64,000 nt of DNA from Deferribacter thermophilus (GCF_049472675.1 NZ_JAPNXM010000005.1:1-64000), one strand, 5' to 3'; numbered from the stretch's first letter, positions 16,010 to 25,202 are shown. Program-made: numbers and translations. The notes: a model not told the origin generated them from the sequence alone.

Positions 16010-18169
16010 TTACACTTTAAATCTATTAACAGCATCATTAAGCACTTCTGCTAGCTGTGATAGTGTATTAATAATCCTGTTGGTATCTTCAACATTATTA
16101 GCTGTATCAACAGCAATATCCTTAACTTTTTCAGCCATTTCAATTACACTATCAGTTTCTTCAGCTTGAGCTGAAATACTTTCTGCCATTTCATCCATAG
16201 CATCACTAACTTTTTCAAGGCTAACATTAATTTCAATCAAAGCATCACCAGCTTCCTCTGTCTTTTGTGAACCCAACTCAATTTTAGAATAACTCTCCTC
16301 AACAAGCTTTACAGTATCCCCTGTTTCAGATTGAACGGTTTTAATCAAATTACTAATCTCCTCGGTAGCTTCATTAGTTCTTTCAGCAAGTTTCCTAATC
16401 TCATCAGCAACAACAGCAAAACCATGACCATATTCACCAGCTCTTGCTGCCTCAATAGCTGCGTTTAAAGCAAGCAAGTTTGTCTGGTTTGAAATCTCAC
16501 TAATAACTCTTGTAATTTCATTAATTTCCATAGATTTTTCACCAAGGGATTTCACTTTTTTACTAGCAAGCTGTGAATATCTCCTTACATCGTTCATAGC
16601 TTCAATGGTTTCTTGCAATAGCTTACTTCCATTTTTAGAGCTTTCATTGGCTTGAACAACTAATTTTAACGACCTATTTGCATTTTCTAATACATTCAGC
16701 ATCTGATTTTTAAAATCATTCAACTTACTAACAACCTTTTCCAACTCCTCAATCTGTACATGAGCACCAGCAGTGGTCTTTTCTGAAGATTTTATTAGCT
16801 CTTCAGTTGATTGAACTATAGAATCACCTGCTTTCTTAATTTCACCAATTAATTCTTTGATACTCTCTGTCATAAGGTTGAAAGCATCTGCAACTGAGCC
16901 CAATTCATCGGCAGTAACTTCTGCCTGCACAGTAAGATCACCATCAGCTGCTTTAGAAACGACATCCATAAGATGAATTGCCTGACGCTGCAATCTTTGT
17001 CTATCCTCTTCTGTCTGAATATAATTTTTAAGTTCATCAAGCATTTCGTTTAATGTATTTGCAATATCCCCAAGTTCATCTTTTCTATTAATTTTCACCC
17101 TTACATCATAATTACCCTTTTGTATCTGTCTCATTGTTTCGTTAATACTAAAAAGTGGTGCAAAAAGGATCTTAAAGAGGACAAAAGATATAACAAACAT
17201 AATTGCAGCAAATATTACAGTTGTAACGAAAGCCTGCTGTCTACCCTTTACAACTTCTCTTAAAATATAGTCTTTACTCTTGAAAAATCCCACATTTAAA
17301 CCAAGCTTATTAAGTTTTACTCTTGCAAATGAGCCAACAAAATCTTTATTATTAATATTTAACACTTTATTAACTGAAGTTCTCTTAAACAAATTATTTT
17401 TTTCACTTTTTAAAATATTAGCAAAAAATTCATCAGGAGCTATTAATAATCCATCCTTTTTAAGTGTATTCAAAATAACATTTCCATCATCATCAAGAAT
17501 AACTACAAAACCATAATTTAATAAATTTCTTTCACCTTTATGACATTCACTACAAGTTGCTTTTGGTAAATGGGTATCACTGACCGTGTATGTCTTCTTA
17601 ATATAATTTAAAACATAATTAGTATCAACTACAGCCCCTAAAACCCCAACCAACTTATCATTTAAATAAACACCTGTATAGTAAACAAAATAAGGGAAAT
17701 CTAAACTTAAAAAGGGCTCGAAATAAACCTTACCTTCTTCGATATCTTCAAAATATATAAACTCATCTATTTCAGGAACTTCACCTTCAAAAAGGTATTT
17801 TTTAAAAACATAATTATAATTTTTATTAATCAAAAAATAACCCTTAAGATATGCTGTATCTTCATCCTCCTCAACAACTGTCAATAATTCATCAAATACT
17901 TTATCAAGTTTTCTTGTATCATAACCTGGCAAGAAAGCAGACTTTACTTCTTGCAATTTTGAAACTATAGAAACAGCAGTATTAATATCTTTATCAACTT
18001 CAGTCAATATTACCCTTACATTGTTAACCTTACCTGACAAATCCTTTTGGGCCTGCTCAACAGCAAGATTAGCTGCTCTTTGATAAAGAAAAAAGGTAGA
18101 TAAAAAACCTGTAACAAAAATTAAAACCAAAACCATAATAAACAACTTAAGATTTAAGCTTAGCCTCAT
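16010..18169 (-). CDS. Methyl-accepting chemoreceptor with periplasmic c-haem motif (PilJ position)
   Basis: 719 residues. Membrane helix 1 (~8-28), a ~280-residue periplasmic sensor region, helix 2 (~313-335), HAMP (~335-390) and a long cytoplasmic coiled-coil signalling domain with the conserved tip NQTNLLALNAAIEAARAGE. The periplasmic part has a Cache-like stretch (VYLNDKLVGVLGAVVD) followed by CSECH at 206-210, a canonical CxxCH haem attachment site on the side where Ccm acts. It is therefore probably a redox- or gas-sensing haem receptor, as described for some Geobacter receptors. No C-terminal CheR-binding pentapeptide. AAGGAGAG precedes ATG. Confidence 0.88.
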   Translation of the reverse strand: MRLSLNLKLFIMVLVLIFVTGFLSTFFLYQRAANLAVEQAQKDLSGKVNNVRVILTEVDKDINTAVSIVSKLQEVKSAFLPGYDTRKLDKVFDELLTVVEEDEDTAYLKGYFLINKNYNYVFKKYLFEGEVPEIDEFIYFEDIEEGKVYFEPFLSLDFPYFVYYTGVYLNDKLVGVLGAVVDTNYVLNYIKKTYTVSDTHLPKATCSECHKGERNLLNYGFVVILDDDGNVILNTLKKDGLLIAPDEFFANILKSEKNNLFKRTSVNKVLNINNKDFVGSFARVKLNKLGLNVGFFKSKDYILREVVKGRQQAFVTTVIFAAIMFVISFVLFKILFAPLFSINETMRQIQKGNYDVRVKINRKDELGDIANTLNEMLDELKNYIQTEEDRQRLQRQAIHLMDVVSKAADGDLTVQAEVTADELGSVADAFNLMTESIKELIGEIKKAGDSIVQSTEELIKSSEKTTAGAHVQIEELEKVVSKLNDFKNQMLNVLENANRSLKLVVQANESSKNGSKLLQETIEAMNDVRRYSQLASKKVKSLGEKSMEINEITRVISEISNQTNLLALNAAIEAARAGEYGHGFAVVADEIRKLAERTNEATEEISNLIKTVQSETGDTVKLVEESYSKIELGSQKTEEAGDALIEINVSLEKVSDAMDEMAESISAQAEETDSVIEMAEKVKDIAVDTANNVEDTNRIINTLSQLAEVLNDAVNRFKV

Positions 18170-18179
18170 AGCTCTCTCC

Positions 18180-18647
18180 TTATGAAACTTTAAATTTATT
18201 ATAAAACTTATCTATATCTAAAACTTTGTAATTTTTATTATCAAATTTAATTTGAGCCCTAAAAATATCTTCATCAGACTCTTTTAAAAGATTTTTATTG
18301 ATATTTTGTAATCCTAAAACTTCATCAACAAAAAGACCGATCTGCTCGTTGTTATATTTAATTATTAGCAATCTTGTATTATCCGTTCGAAAAGTTGTTG
18401 ATTCTTTTAACTCCCCTTTTAAATCAACAATAGGGATAACTTCACCTTGATAATAAATAATACCTAATATATGTGGAGGTGCTCCCGGTAAATCCACTAT
18501 ATCTTTATATTCCAAAACTATAAAAACATCTTTCATCTCAACAGATAATAATGCATTTCCCACTTTAAAAAGAATAAATGGAATTTCATCCTTTTTTGTA
18601 ACAATGATTTCTCTTTTTAATTTCTTATCTAACAGCTCTTTAATCAT
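18180..18647 (-). CDS. CheW/PilI-like coupling protein
   Basis: 155 residues of the CheW fold: FILFKVGNALLSVEMKDV at the start, then DLPGAPPHILGIIYYQGEVIPIVDLK, the conserved core that links chemoreceptors to CheA, and IGLFVDEVLGL. It overlaps the upstream receiver gene by four bases (ATGA) and precedes the receptor gene, matching PilI in pilGHIJ clusters. Confidence 0.9.
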   Translation of the reverse strand: MIKELLDKKLKREIIVTKKDEIPFILFKVGNALLSVEMKDVFIVLEYKDIVDLPGAPPHILGIIYYQGEVIPIVDLKGELKESTTFRTDNTRLLIIKYNNEQIGLFVDEVLGLQNINKNLLKESDEDIFRAQIKFDNKNYKVLDIDKFYNKFKVS

Positions 18648-19003
18648 AGTAATTTTTTCACAGTCGATACTAAAACATCTATATTAAAAGGTTTTACAAT
18701 ATATTCATCAGCACCCTGTTTTTTACCCCAAAATTTATCACTTTCTTGCCCTTTACTTGTAACAATCACAACAGGGATCTCCTTTAAAAGGTCATCCTTC
18801 TTTATTTCGCGACACACCTGATATCCATTTTTGCCTGGCATTATTACATCTAATATTACAAGATCATATTCATTTTTTCTCACTTCTTCTAAGGCTGAAT
18901 CGCCATCAGACACTGCAACAATTGAATAACCTTCTGCCTCCAAGGCTTTTTTCATAATCTCCCTTTCTGTCGCACTATCTTCTGCAATCAATATCTTTTT
19001 CAT
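18644..19003 (-). CDS. Single-domain response regulator (PilH/CheY-like)
   Basis: 119 residues, a complete receiver and nothing else: acidic pair ED, phosphoacceptor Asp52 (LVILDVIMPGKNGY), Thr in VTSK and Lys in IVKPFN. The motif LDVIMPGKNGYQVCREIK is typical of PilG/PilH proteins of type IV pilus chemosensory systems. Phosphate would come from the CheA-REC kinase of the same operon. Confidence 0.88.
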   Translation of the reverse strand: MKKILIAEDSATEREIMKKALEAEGYSIVAVSDGDSALEEVRKNEYDLVILDVIMPGKNGYQVCREIKKDDLLKEIPVVIVTSKGQESDKFWGKKQGADEYIVKPFNIDVLVSTVKKLL

Positions 19004-19016
19004 TCAATCCTCCTTA

Positions 19017-20210
19017 TTAAATAGTTAAAAATCCTGTTAATATTAATGCACCTATTGTATTTTTAGCAATATTACTATTGTTTCCAAAGAAACTCAATAT
19101 TTTCTCTACTGTTCTTTCACCATTACAAAGTTCATAAATCTTTTTTTCAAAATCTGTTAAGGAAGACAAATCAGCTGCGACTTGTCTCGGTATCAAAGCG
19201 CCATCATAAACAATTTTATTTATTTCAGCCCTTTCTTCTAAATAAAGGCTATAACTCTCTTTTAGTTTTGAACAATCAAACCTAAATCTAGATAGCATAT
19301 TCTCAGGTATATCTATCTCATCAAAATAATACCTAAAATCATTATTAAGAATTTCATAAATAATTGAATTTAAATAATATTCGTAATGTTTTCTTAAAAA
19401 CTGATCAGCAAAACCAAGATTTCGCAACTGCTCATACAATTCGCTTAAACTATCAACCTCTAACAAGCAAACTCCACATACATCTTGATAAAGCTCGAAA
19501 ATATCCTTTATTTTATCTGAACCTCTGAAAGCATGAATTATAAAACCATTTTGAATATACAGGTGTATATCAGTATCATTATTGAAAAATATTAACTCAC
19601 CTTCAAATTTATTTGCTAGATCCACCAGCTTATCCAAATCTATGAAATCACCTTTAACATCGCTAATCATATAACCTGTCTCAAATTTTAAAGCTTTTTC
19701 AATCAAAGCTCTTAATGCAGGCAAAACCATCGCTTCAACTTTTGCAGAAATAACACCTACAGTATTATCAGCATGTTCTGTTTCAATGTTCTCTACTTCT
19801 TCTTTAGTATCTGATGTATCAGTTATTGAATCAACTTCAATACCTTTAACTTCTAACATCTCCTTTACTTTTCTTTCTAAATCTTCCGCCTGAAAAGGTT
19901 TCGCAATACAATCAATATTTGTAAACTTATTAATAAACCTATCCCCTACTTTATCAGCTTTACTAGTAATAAGTAATATCGGTATATCCTTTTTCATATC
20001 TTCTCTTATCATTTTAGCAAATTGGAAACCATTCAGTTTTGGCATCACAAAATCTAATAAGATAATATCAGGCTCATTCTCTCTTAATTTATCAAAACCT
20101 TCTTCCCCATTATAAGCAGAAAATAAAACATACCCATTTTCTTCACTAAATATCATTTTAAAAAGTCTATGCATTGTAGGGCTATCATCTATCGCTAATA
20201 CCTTATACAT
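19017..20210 (-). CDS. Receiver plus PATAN/DUF4388-like output protein (PilG position)
   Basis: 397 residues. N-terminal receiver (1-~118; DDS, Asp53, KPF) is followed by an acidic linker and a domain with the DUF4388/PATAN-like pattern GELIFFNNDTDIHLYIQNG and IIHAFRG. It ends in a winged-helix-like segment (FEKKIYELCNGERTVEKIL...ILTGFL). PATAN-type regulators act in cyanobacterial Pil/Pix phototaxis clusters, where they head an operon of the same gene order. It is the first gene of this chemosensory run, with GGAGG before ATG. Assignment of the middle domain is by eye. Confidence 0.7.
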   Translation of the reverse strand: MYKVLAIDDSPTMHRLFKMIFSEENGYVLFSAYNGEEGFDKLRENEPDIILLDFVMPKLNGFQFAKMIREDMKKDIPILLITSKADKVGDRFINKFTNIDCIAKPFQAEDLERKVKEMLEVKGIEVDSITDTSDTKEEVENIETEHADNTVGVISAKVEAMVLPALRALIEKALKFETGYMISDVKGDFIDLDKLVDLANKFEGELIFFNNDTDIHLYIQNGFIIHAFRGSDKIKDIFELYQDVCGVCLLEVDSLSELYEQLRNLGFADQFLRKHYEYYLNSIIYEILNNDFRYYFDEIDIPENMLSRFRFDCSKLKESYSLYLEERAEINKIVYDGALIPRQVAADLSSLTDFEKKIYELCNGERTVEKILSFFGNNSNIAKNTIGALILTGFLTI

Positions 20211-20225
20211 AACAAAGCCTCCAAA

Positions 20226-21248
20226 TCAAGTATTCCAGTTTGTAGGAATATATATCTTTTTATAAACTTCAATTGCATACCTATCCGTCATACCTGCAAT
20301 GAAATAAACAATAGCAGTTTTTTTATCAACAGCAGCCTTCTTAAATATATCAGGTACATATTCATAGTTATTCTCATAAAATTTATATAAATCAAACAAT
20401 AACTTATACGCTTTATCAAACTCTTTTTTAATTATATCACATAAATAAACTTTATCAAATAAATATTCTCTTAAAGAGTCAATAGCTTTAAGCATTTTTT
20501 CAGACATCATGATTTTTTCATAATTATTTTCAATGGTAGTTTTTACAATATCCTTAACCGCATTATGTATTCGTTCACCATGGGTATAACCAATACTATT
20601 TAAAATATCTTTCGGGATATCTTCAAAAGATATAATTTTTGCTCTAACAGCATCATCAATATCATGATTCACATAAGCAATAATATCAGCTAATCTAACT
20701 ATCTGACCCTCTAATGTTTTAGCAAGCTTTTTATCATCAAATATTGGCCCCACACCCTTTGAATGTTTTGCAATACCATCCAAAACTTCAAAAGTTAAAT
20801 TCAAACCTTCACCATCTTTTTCAAGCTTTTCAACAACTGTCAATGAATGAACATAATGCTTAAAAGGTTTGCCTAAAATATCTGAAAGTATCTTCTCCCC
20901 TGCATGCCCAAAAGGGGTATGACCAAGATCATGCCCCAATGATATTGCTTCTACTAAATCTTCATTTAGCCTCAAAGCCTTAGCAATGGTTTTTGCTATT
21001 TGCATAACTTCTAAAGTATGTGTTAGCCTAGTCCTATAATGATCACCTAACGGTGATAAAAACACCTGTGTTTTATGCTTTAATCTTCTAAAAGCTTTAG
21101 AATGAATTATCCTATCTCTATCTCTTTGGAACTCAGTGCGAAGCTCACACTTTTCTTCAGGCCTGTTTCTGCCCTTTGAATACTTAGATCTAGCTGCTTT
21201 TGGATGTAAATACTTATCCTCTAACTCTTCAATCTCTTCTCTTATCAT
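20226..21248 (-). CDS. dgt: Deoxyguanosinetriphosphate triphosphohydrolase-like HD protein
   Basis: 340 residues. The HD metal site is visible: RLTHTLEV supplies the first His and SLGHDLGHTPFGHAGE the HD pair, with a later Asp in DIIAYVNHDIDD. The N-terminal RTEFQRDRDRIIHSKAFRRLKHKTQV is characteristic of the short (type 2) dGTPase-like group, which cleave dNTPs to deoxynucleoside and triphosphate. Overlaps coaD by 20 bases at its start. Substrate preference within the group varies. Confidence 0.88.
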   Translation of the reverse strand: MIREEIEELEDKYLHPKAARSKYSKGRNRPEEKCELRTEFQRDRDRIIHSKAFRRLKHKTQVFLSPLGDHYRTRLTHTLEVMQIAKTIAKALRLNEDLVEAISLGHDLGHTPFGHAGEKILSDILGKPFKHYVHSLTVVEKLEKDGEGLNLTFEVLDGIAKHSKGVGPIFDDKKLAKTLEGQIVRLADIIAYVNHDIDDAVRAKIISFEDIPKDILNSIGYTHGERIHNAVKDIVKTTIENNYEKIMMSEKMLKAIDSLREYLFDKVYLCDIIKKEFDKAYKLLFDLYKFYENNYEYVPDIFKKAAVDKKTAIVYFIAGMTDRYAIEVYKKIYIPTNWNT

Positions 21249-21720
21249 TCACAAACCTTTTAATGAACTCATTAACAGGTTTTGGTACAAAACAGCTTAC
21301 ATCTCCACCGAGTAAAGCAATTTCTCTAACCATACTTGAGCTTAAAAATATATATTTTTTATTTGGCATTAAAAAAACTGTTTCGCATTCAGGATAAAGT
21401 TTTCTATTCATTAAAGCCAACTGAAGCTCATATTCAAAATCAGAAACAACCCTTAGCCCTCTTAATATAACATCAGCATTTTTCTCTTTCATGAAATCTA
21501 CAAGCAAATTGGTAAAAGATTCAACACTAACATTCTCTAAATGAGACACAGACTCCTCTATCATTTTAACTCTATCAGATAGATTAAATAATGGTTTTTT
21601 CCTCTTACTTTCTGCAACTGCTACTATTAATTTTTCAAACATTCTTGAACCACGCTCAATAATATCTAAATGTCCATTTGTCAAAGGATCAAAAGTCCCT
21701 GGATATATAGCAATCATCAT
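21229..21720 (-). CDS. coaD: Phosphopantetheine adenylyltransferase
   Basis: 163 residues with the nucleotidyltransferase motif YPGTFDPLTNGHLDII and the C-terminal ISSS-type motif FLSSSMVREIA. CoaD joins AMP from ATP to 4'-phosphopantetheine, the penultimate step of coenzyme A synthesis. It overlaps rsmD by four bases; the rsmD-coaD pair is widely conserved. Length is typical. Confidence 0.96.
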   Translation of the reverse strand: MMIAIYPGTFDPLTNGHLDIIERGSRMFEKLIVAVAESKRKKPLFNLSDRVKMIEESVSHLENVSVESFTNLLVDFMKEKNADVILRGLRVVSDFEYELQLALMNRKLYPECETVFLMPNKKYIFLSSSMVREIALLGGDVSCFVPKPVNEFIKRFVNDKRRD

Positions 21721-22253
21721 TCCAACTCCAAGTAATATATTATTGTGTCTCCATATCTTTTACTATCTATCAATTTAAACCCTTCATCAATCTGAAATTC
21801 TGTTCTAATACTTTCTTCATATATTAAAACACCATCTTTTGCAATAGTTTGATACTCTTTTAAACACTGCATTATATCTTTTGAGTTTATTTTACCATAG
21901 GGAGGATCAATAAAAACAATGTCATATTTTTTATTAACCTTTTTTAAACCTTGAAAAATATCTCGTTTTATAATTTCATAATTATTCTTTTCTAATAACT
22001 TTACATTTTTAATTAATGTAGAAACATCTTTATCTATAAAAGTAACAAAATTGGCACCTCTGCTTATCGCTTCAATACCAAAAGCTCCTGTCCCAGCAAA
22101 AAGATCCAATACATTAGCATTATCAATTTTATCATAAATTTTTGAAAATATCGCTGATCTTACTTTATCACTCGTTGGCCTTACACCAGAACTCTTTGGC
22201 GAGATCAAATATCTCCCCTTTAATTTCCCACCTGTTATTCTCAAAATATTCAC
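21717..22253 (-). CDS. rsmD: 16S rRNA (guanine-966-N2)-methyltransferase RsmD
   Basis: 178 residues: conserved start RITGGKLKGR, GVRPTSDKVRSAIF, SAM-binding NVLDLFAGTGAFGIEAISRGA, and the catalytic FIDPPYG (the N/DPPY motif). It methylates G966 of 16S rRNA. The start lies 86 bases inside the upstream radical SAM gene in another frame; the RITGGKLKGR motif, encoded within that overlap, shows this start is real. Confidence 0.94.
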   Translation of the reverse strand: MNILRITGGKLKGRYLISPKSSGVRPTSDKVRSAIFSKIYDKIDNANVLDLFAGTGAFGIEAISRGANFVTFIDKDVSTLIKNVKLLEKNNYEIIKRDIFQGLKKVNKKYDIVFIDPPYGKINSKDIMQCLKEYQTIAKDGVLIYEESIRTEFQIDEGFKLIDSKRYGDTIIYYLELE

Positions 22254-23169
22254 TCCACACTGTTTTTAAAATTTCACTAAAAGTTATTTTTTTATCATAA
22301 ATTACATCAAAAGATTTAACAATCACCCTTTTATAGTTTGGAAAATTTCTACATAATCTATTTTTCTCATTAATTCTTAAATATAAATAAATCACGAATG
22401 TCATAATAATATCACCAAAAGATGGGTGAAAATAGCCACCTACTATTTTATTTTGAAAATTTGAGTTATTGTGCAAACCAACTCTCAACACAGTAGCACC
22501 TTTATATGATGCTAAAAGATAATAAATTGATGAAACAGCAATTACTTCTTCAAAAGAAAATTTAAGATTATTTTTATAGTTAGCCAGTTTTGTATTTTCA
22601 AAAACTACAGTTGGGTATATTCTAAAGTAATCAAAATCTATGGTTCTAATTACTTCTACATTTTTTTTGACATCATCTAACTTTTCACCATACATACCCA
22701 CCATAATCTGAATACCAACTCTAAACCCCTCACTTTTTAATCTATTTATAATCCCAATAACATCATCACAACTATAATCTCTTCCGTTCACTTCTATCAC
22801 TTTGTCAGAAAAACTTTGAACCCCCAACTCTATTTCAGCTACATCATGTTTATGAAATTCATCAATCAGATAATTATCAAAACCTGAAGGGTAACAAGAA
22901 ACTCTAATTTTATTAAATTTATATTTTTTTGCCAAATCGTACAAAAACAATCTTTGGGTTTTATTTAATAGATTAAAACTCCCCCCATAAAATGCTAATA
23001 TAGACCAATCTCTTTTAATTTGTAAAAAATATTTTAGTTGATTTTCAACATCATATTCAAAATTGACTAACTTTATATCTGTAATACTATTTTGATCACA
23101 ATAAATACATCGTTTTGGACATCCTACAAATGGTATAAAAACAGGCAAAACACCTTTTTTTTGAATCAT
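22168..23169 (-). CDS. Elp3-like radical SAM protein
   Basis: 333 residues with the radical SAM cluster motif CPKRCIYC (17-24) in the Elp3-type context FIPFVGCPKRCIYCDQNSIT, then FYGGSFN, IELGVQSF and VGIQIMVGMYG. Proteins of this type follow rnc in many bacteria, including clostridia; their exact reaction is not established, with tRNA modification as an inference from Elp3. Unlike full Elp3 it lacks an acetyltransferase domain. The last ~28 codons overlap rsmD in a different frame, an unusually long overlap. Confidence 0.8.
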   Translation of the reverse strand: MIQKKGVLPVFIPFVGCPKRCIYCDQNSITDIKLVNFEYDVENQLKYFLQIKRDWSILAFYGGSFNLLNKTQRLFLYDLAKKYKFNKIRVSCYPSGFDNYLIDEFHKHDVAEIELGVQSFSDKVIEVNGRDYSCDDVIGIINRLKSEGFRVGIQIMVGMYGEKLDDVKKNVEVIRTIDFDYFRIYPTVVFENTKLANYKNNLKFSFEEVIAVSSIYYLLASYKGATVLRVGLHNNSNFQNKIVGGYFHPSFGDIIMTFVIYLYLRINEKNRLCRNFPNYKRVIVKSFDVIYDKKITFSEILKTVWSEYFENNRWEIKGEIFDLAKEFWCKANE

Positions 23170-23865
23170 CTAATTCAAAATTTGCTCTTTTAAATATTTC
23201 AATGCTTTTCTTGCAGCATCAATCTCGGCTTTCTTTTTATTTTTCCCAACTCCAACAAATGTTTCACCGCTTTCTAAACTAACTTCAACAGTAAAAGTTT
23301 TATCATGCTCAGGCCCTTCTTCCTTAATTACGGAATATTCGGGTAAATACCCAAATTTTTGTTGGGTTATTTTTTGTAGCTCAGTTTTAGGATCTATATC
23401 TATACCATTTTTTATATACTCATCCATCAAATCAGTCATCAGCATCAAAACTATTCTTCTAGCCTCATTATATCCACCATCTAAATAAACAGCACCAATT
23501 AAAGATTCAAAAATATCTGCTAAAATTGATGGTTTCCTTTCCCCTCCAGTAGCGAGTTCCCCTTTTCCTAATCTTAAAAACTCATTCAATTTAATTTTCA
23601 AAGCCACATTACTTATTATATCTTCACTAACAAAAAAGGATCTATATTTAGAAAGAATACCCTCTTTGAGATCTTTATACTTAACAATTAAATATTCTGT
23701 AACAATGAGTTGTAAGACAGAATCACCTAGGAATTCGAGCCTTTCATAATCCTTTTTCAGTTTTTTCTCATAAGCATAAGATGAATGAGTTAAAGCTTCA
23801 AGTAACAACGACTTACTATTAAATGTATAACCAATTAACTCTTCTAATTTTTCCAAATTATTCAT
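23170..23865 (-). CDS. rnc: Ribonuclease III
   Basis: 231 residues: RNase III domain with signature ERLEFLGDSVL and the second acidic site ADIFESLIGAVYLDGG, then a C-terminal double-stranded RNA-binding domain (~155-228: DPKTELQKITQQKFG, KNKKKAEIDAARKAL). It cleaves double-stranded RNA in rRNA and mRNA processing. It overlaps fabF by eight bases, and the hairpins between acpP and fabF are possible substrates. Confidence 0.95.
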   Translation of the reverse strand: MNNLEKLEELIGYTFNSKSLLLEALTHSSYAYEKKLKKDYERLEFLGDSVLQLIVTEYLIVKYKDLKEGILSKYRSFFVSEDIISNVALKIKLNEFLRLGKGELATGGERKPSILADIFESLIGAVYLDGGYNEARRIVLMLMTDLMDEYIKNGIDIDPKTELQKITQQKFGYLPEYSVIKEEGPEHDKTFTVEVSLESGETFVGVGKNKKKAEIDAARKALKYLKEQILN

Positions 23866-25096
23866 ATCTTTTTAGTACTAAACAGGCGTTTGTCCCTCCA
23901 AATCCAAAAGAATTACTAAGAGCATATCTTACCTCAGCATTTATCGGTTTGTTAGGTACATAGTTTAAATCACACTCTGGATCAGGATTTTCTAAATTAA
24001 TAGTTGGTGGAACTACTCCATCTTTAATTGCCATTGCACAATAAGCAGCTTCAACACTACCAGCAGCACCTAATAAATGTCCAGTCATAGACTTTGTAGA
24101 GCTTACATATAATTTATATGCATGTTCACCAAAAACATTCTTTATCGCTCTAGTCTCTATAATATCATTATAAGGTGTTGAAGTTCCATGCGCATTAATA
24201 TAATCAATTTTATCAGGTGTTATACCAGCATCTTTTATTGCCATTTTCATTGCTCTGCTAGCGCCATCACCAGATTCATCAGGAGCAGTGATATGATAGG
24301 CATCACCTGTCATACCATAGCCTACCACCTCAGCATAAATTTTTGCTCCTCTTGCTAGAGCATGCTCTAACTCTTCCAAAATTAAAATACCAGCTCCCTC
24401 CCCCATAACAAAACCATCTCTATCCACATCAAATGGCCTACTTGCCTTTTCAGGTTCATCATTTCTTCTAGAAAGAGCTTTCATATTTGCAAATCCAGCA
24501 ACTGCAAGTGGTGTAATTGCACTTTCAGCCCCACCAGCAAACATTATTTTAGCATCCCCTCTTTGAATAATTTTAAAAGCATCACCTACTGCATGAGCTC
24601 CAGTTGCACACGCTGTAACTACACTACTATTTGGTCCCTTTAAACCATACCTAATAGAAATAGCACCACTACCCATATTTATAATAACTGATGGGATAAA
24701 AAAAGGTGATACCCTTTTAAAGCCTTTTTCCATGTAAACTGCATGCTGATCTTCAATCGTTTTAAATCCACCTATACCTGAGCCAATAATAGCTCCTGCC
24801 TCTTCATGATCTATATTATCAAAATTCAAATTAGCATCTCTTGCTGCGAGCTCTGCTGCAACTAAAGCTAAAACAATAAACTCATCAAATCTTTTTATGT
24901 CCTTTTTATCAACAAAAGCCTCTTTATCAAAATCTTTAACTTCAGCAGCAATTCTTACTGGAAAATCAGAAGAATCAAATCTTGTAATATAACCCACACC
25001 TGACTTTCCAGCCAAGATATTTTCCCAATTTTCTTGCAAACCTACACCTAATGGTGTAACCAAACCTATCCCAGTAATAACAACTCTTTTATTCAC
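23858..25096 (-). CDS. fabF: Beta-ketoacyl-ACP synthase II
   Basis: 412 residues with the thiolase-fold catalytic triad: Cys in SSVVTACATGAHA, His in INAHGTSTPYND and His in STKSMTGHLLGAAG. It elongates acyl-ACP with malonyl-ACP. GTG start at 25096 with AGGAGG five bases before it. The 100-base gap to acpP holds two perfect hairpins, which may set different levels of AcpP and FabF from one message. Confidence 0.96.
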   Translation of the reverse strand: MNKRVVITGIGLVTPLGVGLQENWENILAGKSGVGYITRFDSSDFPVRIAAEVKDFDKEAFVDKKDIKRFDEFIVLALVAAELAARDANLNFDNIDHEEAGAIIGSGIGGFKTIEDQHAVYMEKGFKRVSPFFIPSVIINMGSGAISIRYGLKGPNSSVVTACATGAHAVGDAFKIIQRGDAKIMFAGGAESAITPLAVAGFANMKALSRRNDEPEKASRPFDVDRDGFVMGEGAGILILEELEHALARGAKIYAEVVGYGMTGDAYHITAPDESGDGASRAMKMAIKDAGITPDKIDYINAHGTSTPYNDIIETRAIKNVFGEHAYKLYVSSTKSMTGHLLGAAGSVEAAYCAMAIKDGVVPPTINLENPDPECDLNYVPNKPINAEVRYALSNSFGFGGTNACLVLKRYE

Positions 25097-25124
25097 AGAA
25101 TCCTCCTAACAATCTGATTAATCT

Positions 25125-25175
25125 GTAATATATCATAAGATACTACATATCTTGAAGCATCTTATGATATATTAC
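25125..25175. repeat. Perfect 17-bp inverted repeat between acpP and fabF
   Basis: GTAATATATCATAAGAT at 25125-25141 and its exact reverse complement at 25159-25175 are separated by a 17-base loop. No T-run follows, so it is not an ordinary intrinsic terminator. In the mRNA it would form a long A-U-rich stem just before the fabF ribosome binding site, a candidate RNase III site, stabiliser or operator. Confidence 0.75.
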
Positions 25176-25179
25176 AAAG

Positions 25180-25202
25180 GTAGAAGGGGGCTCCCCTTCT
25201 AC
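25180..25202 (-). promoter_or_regulatory. GC-rich hairpin overlapping the acpP stop codon
   Basis: GTAGAAGGGG-AGC-CCCCTTCTAC on the minus strand is a perfect 10-bp stem with a 3-base loop that begins within the acpP stop codon. It is followed by ACCTTTGTAA, too poor in T for efficient termination. Likely protects the 3' end of acpP mRNA or partly attenuates read-through into fabF. Confidence 0.6.
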
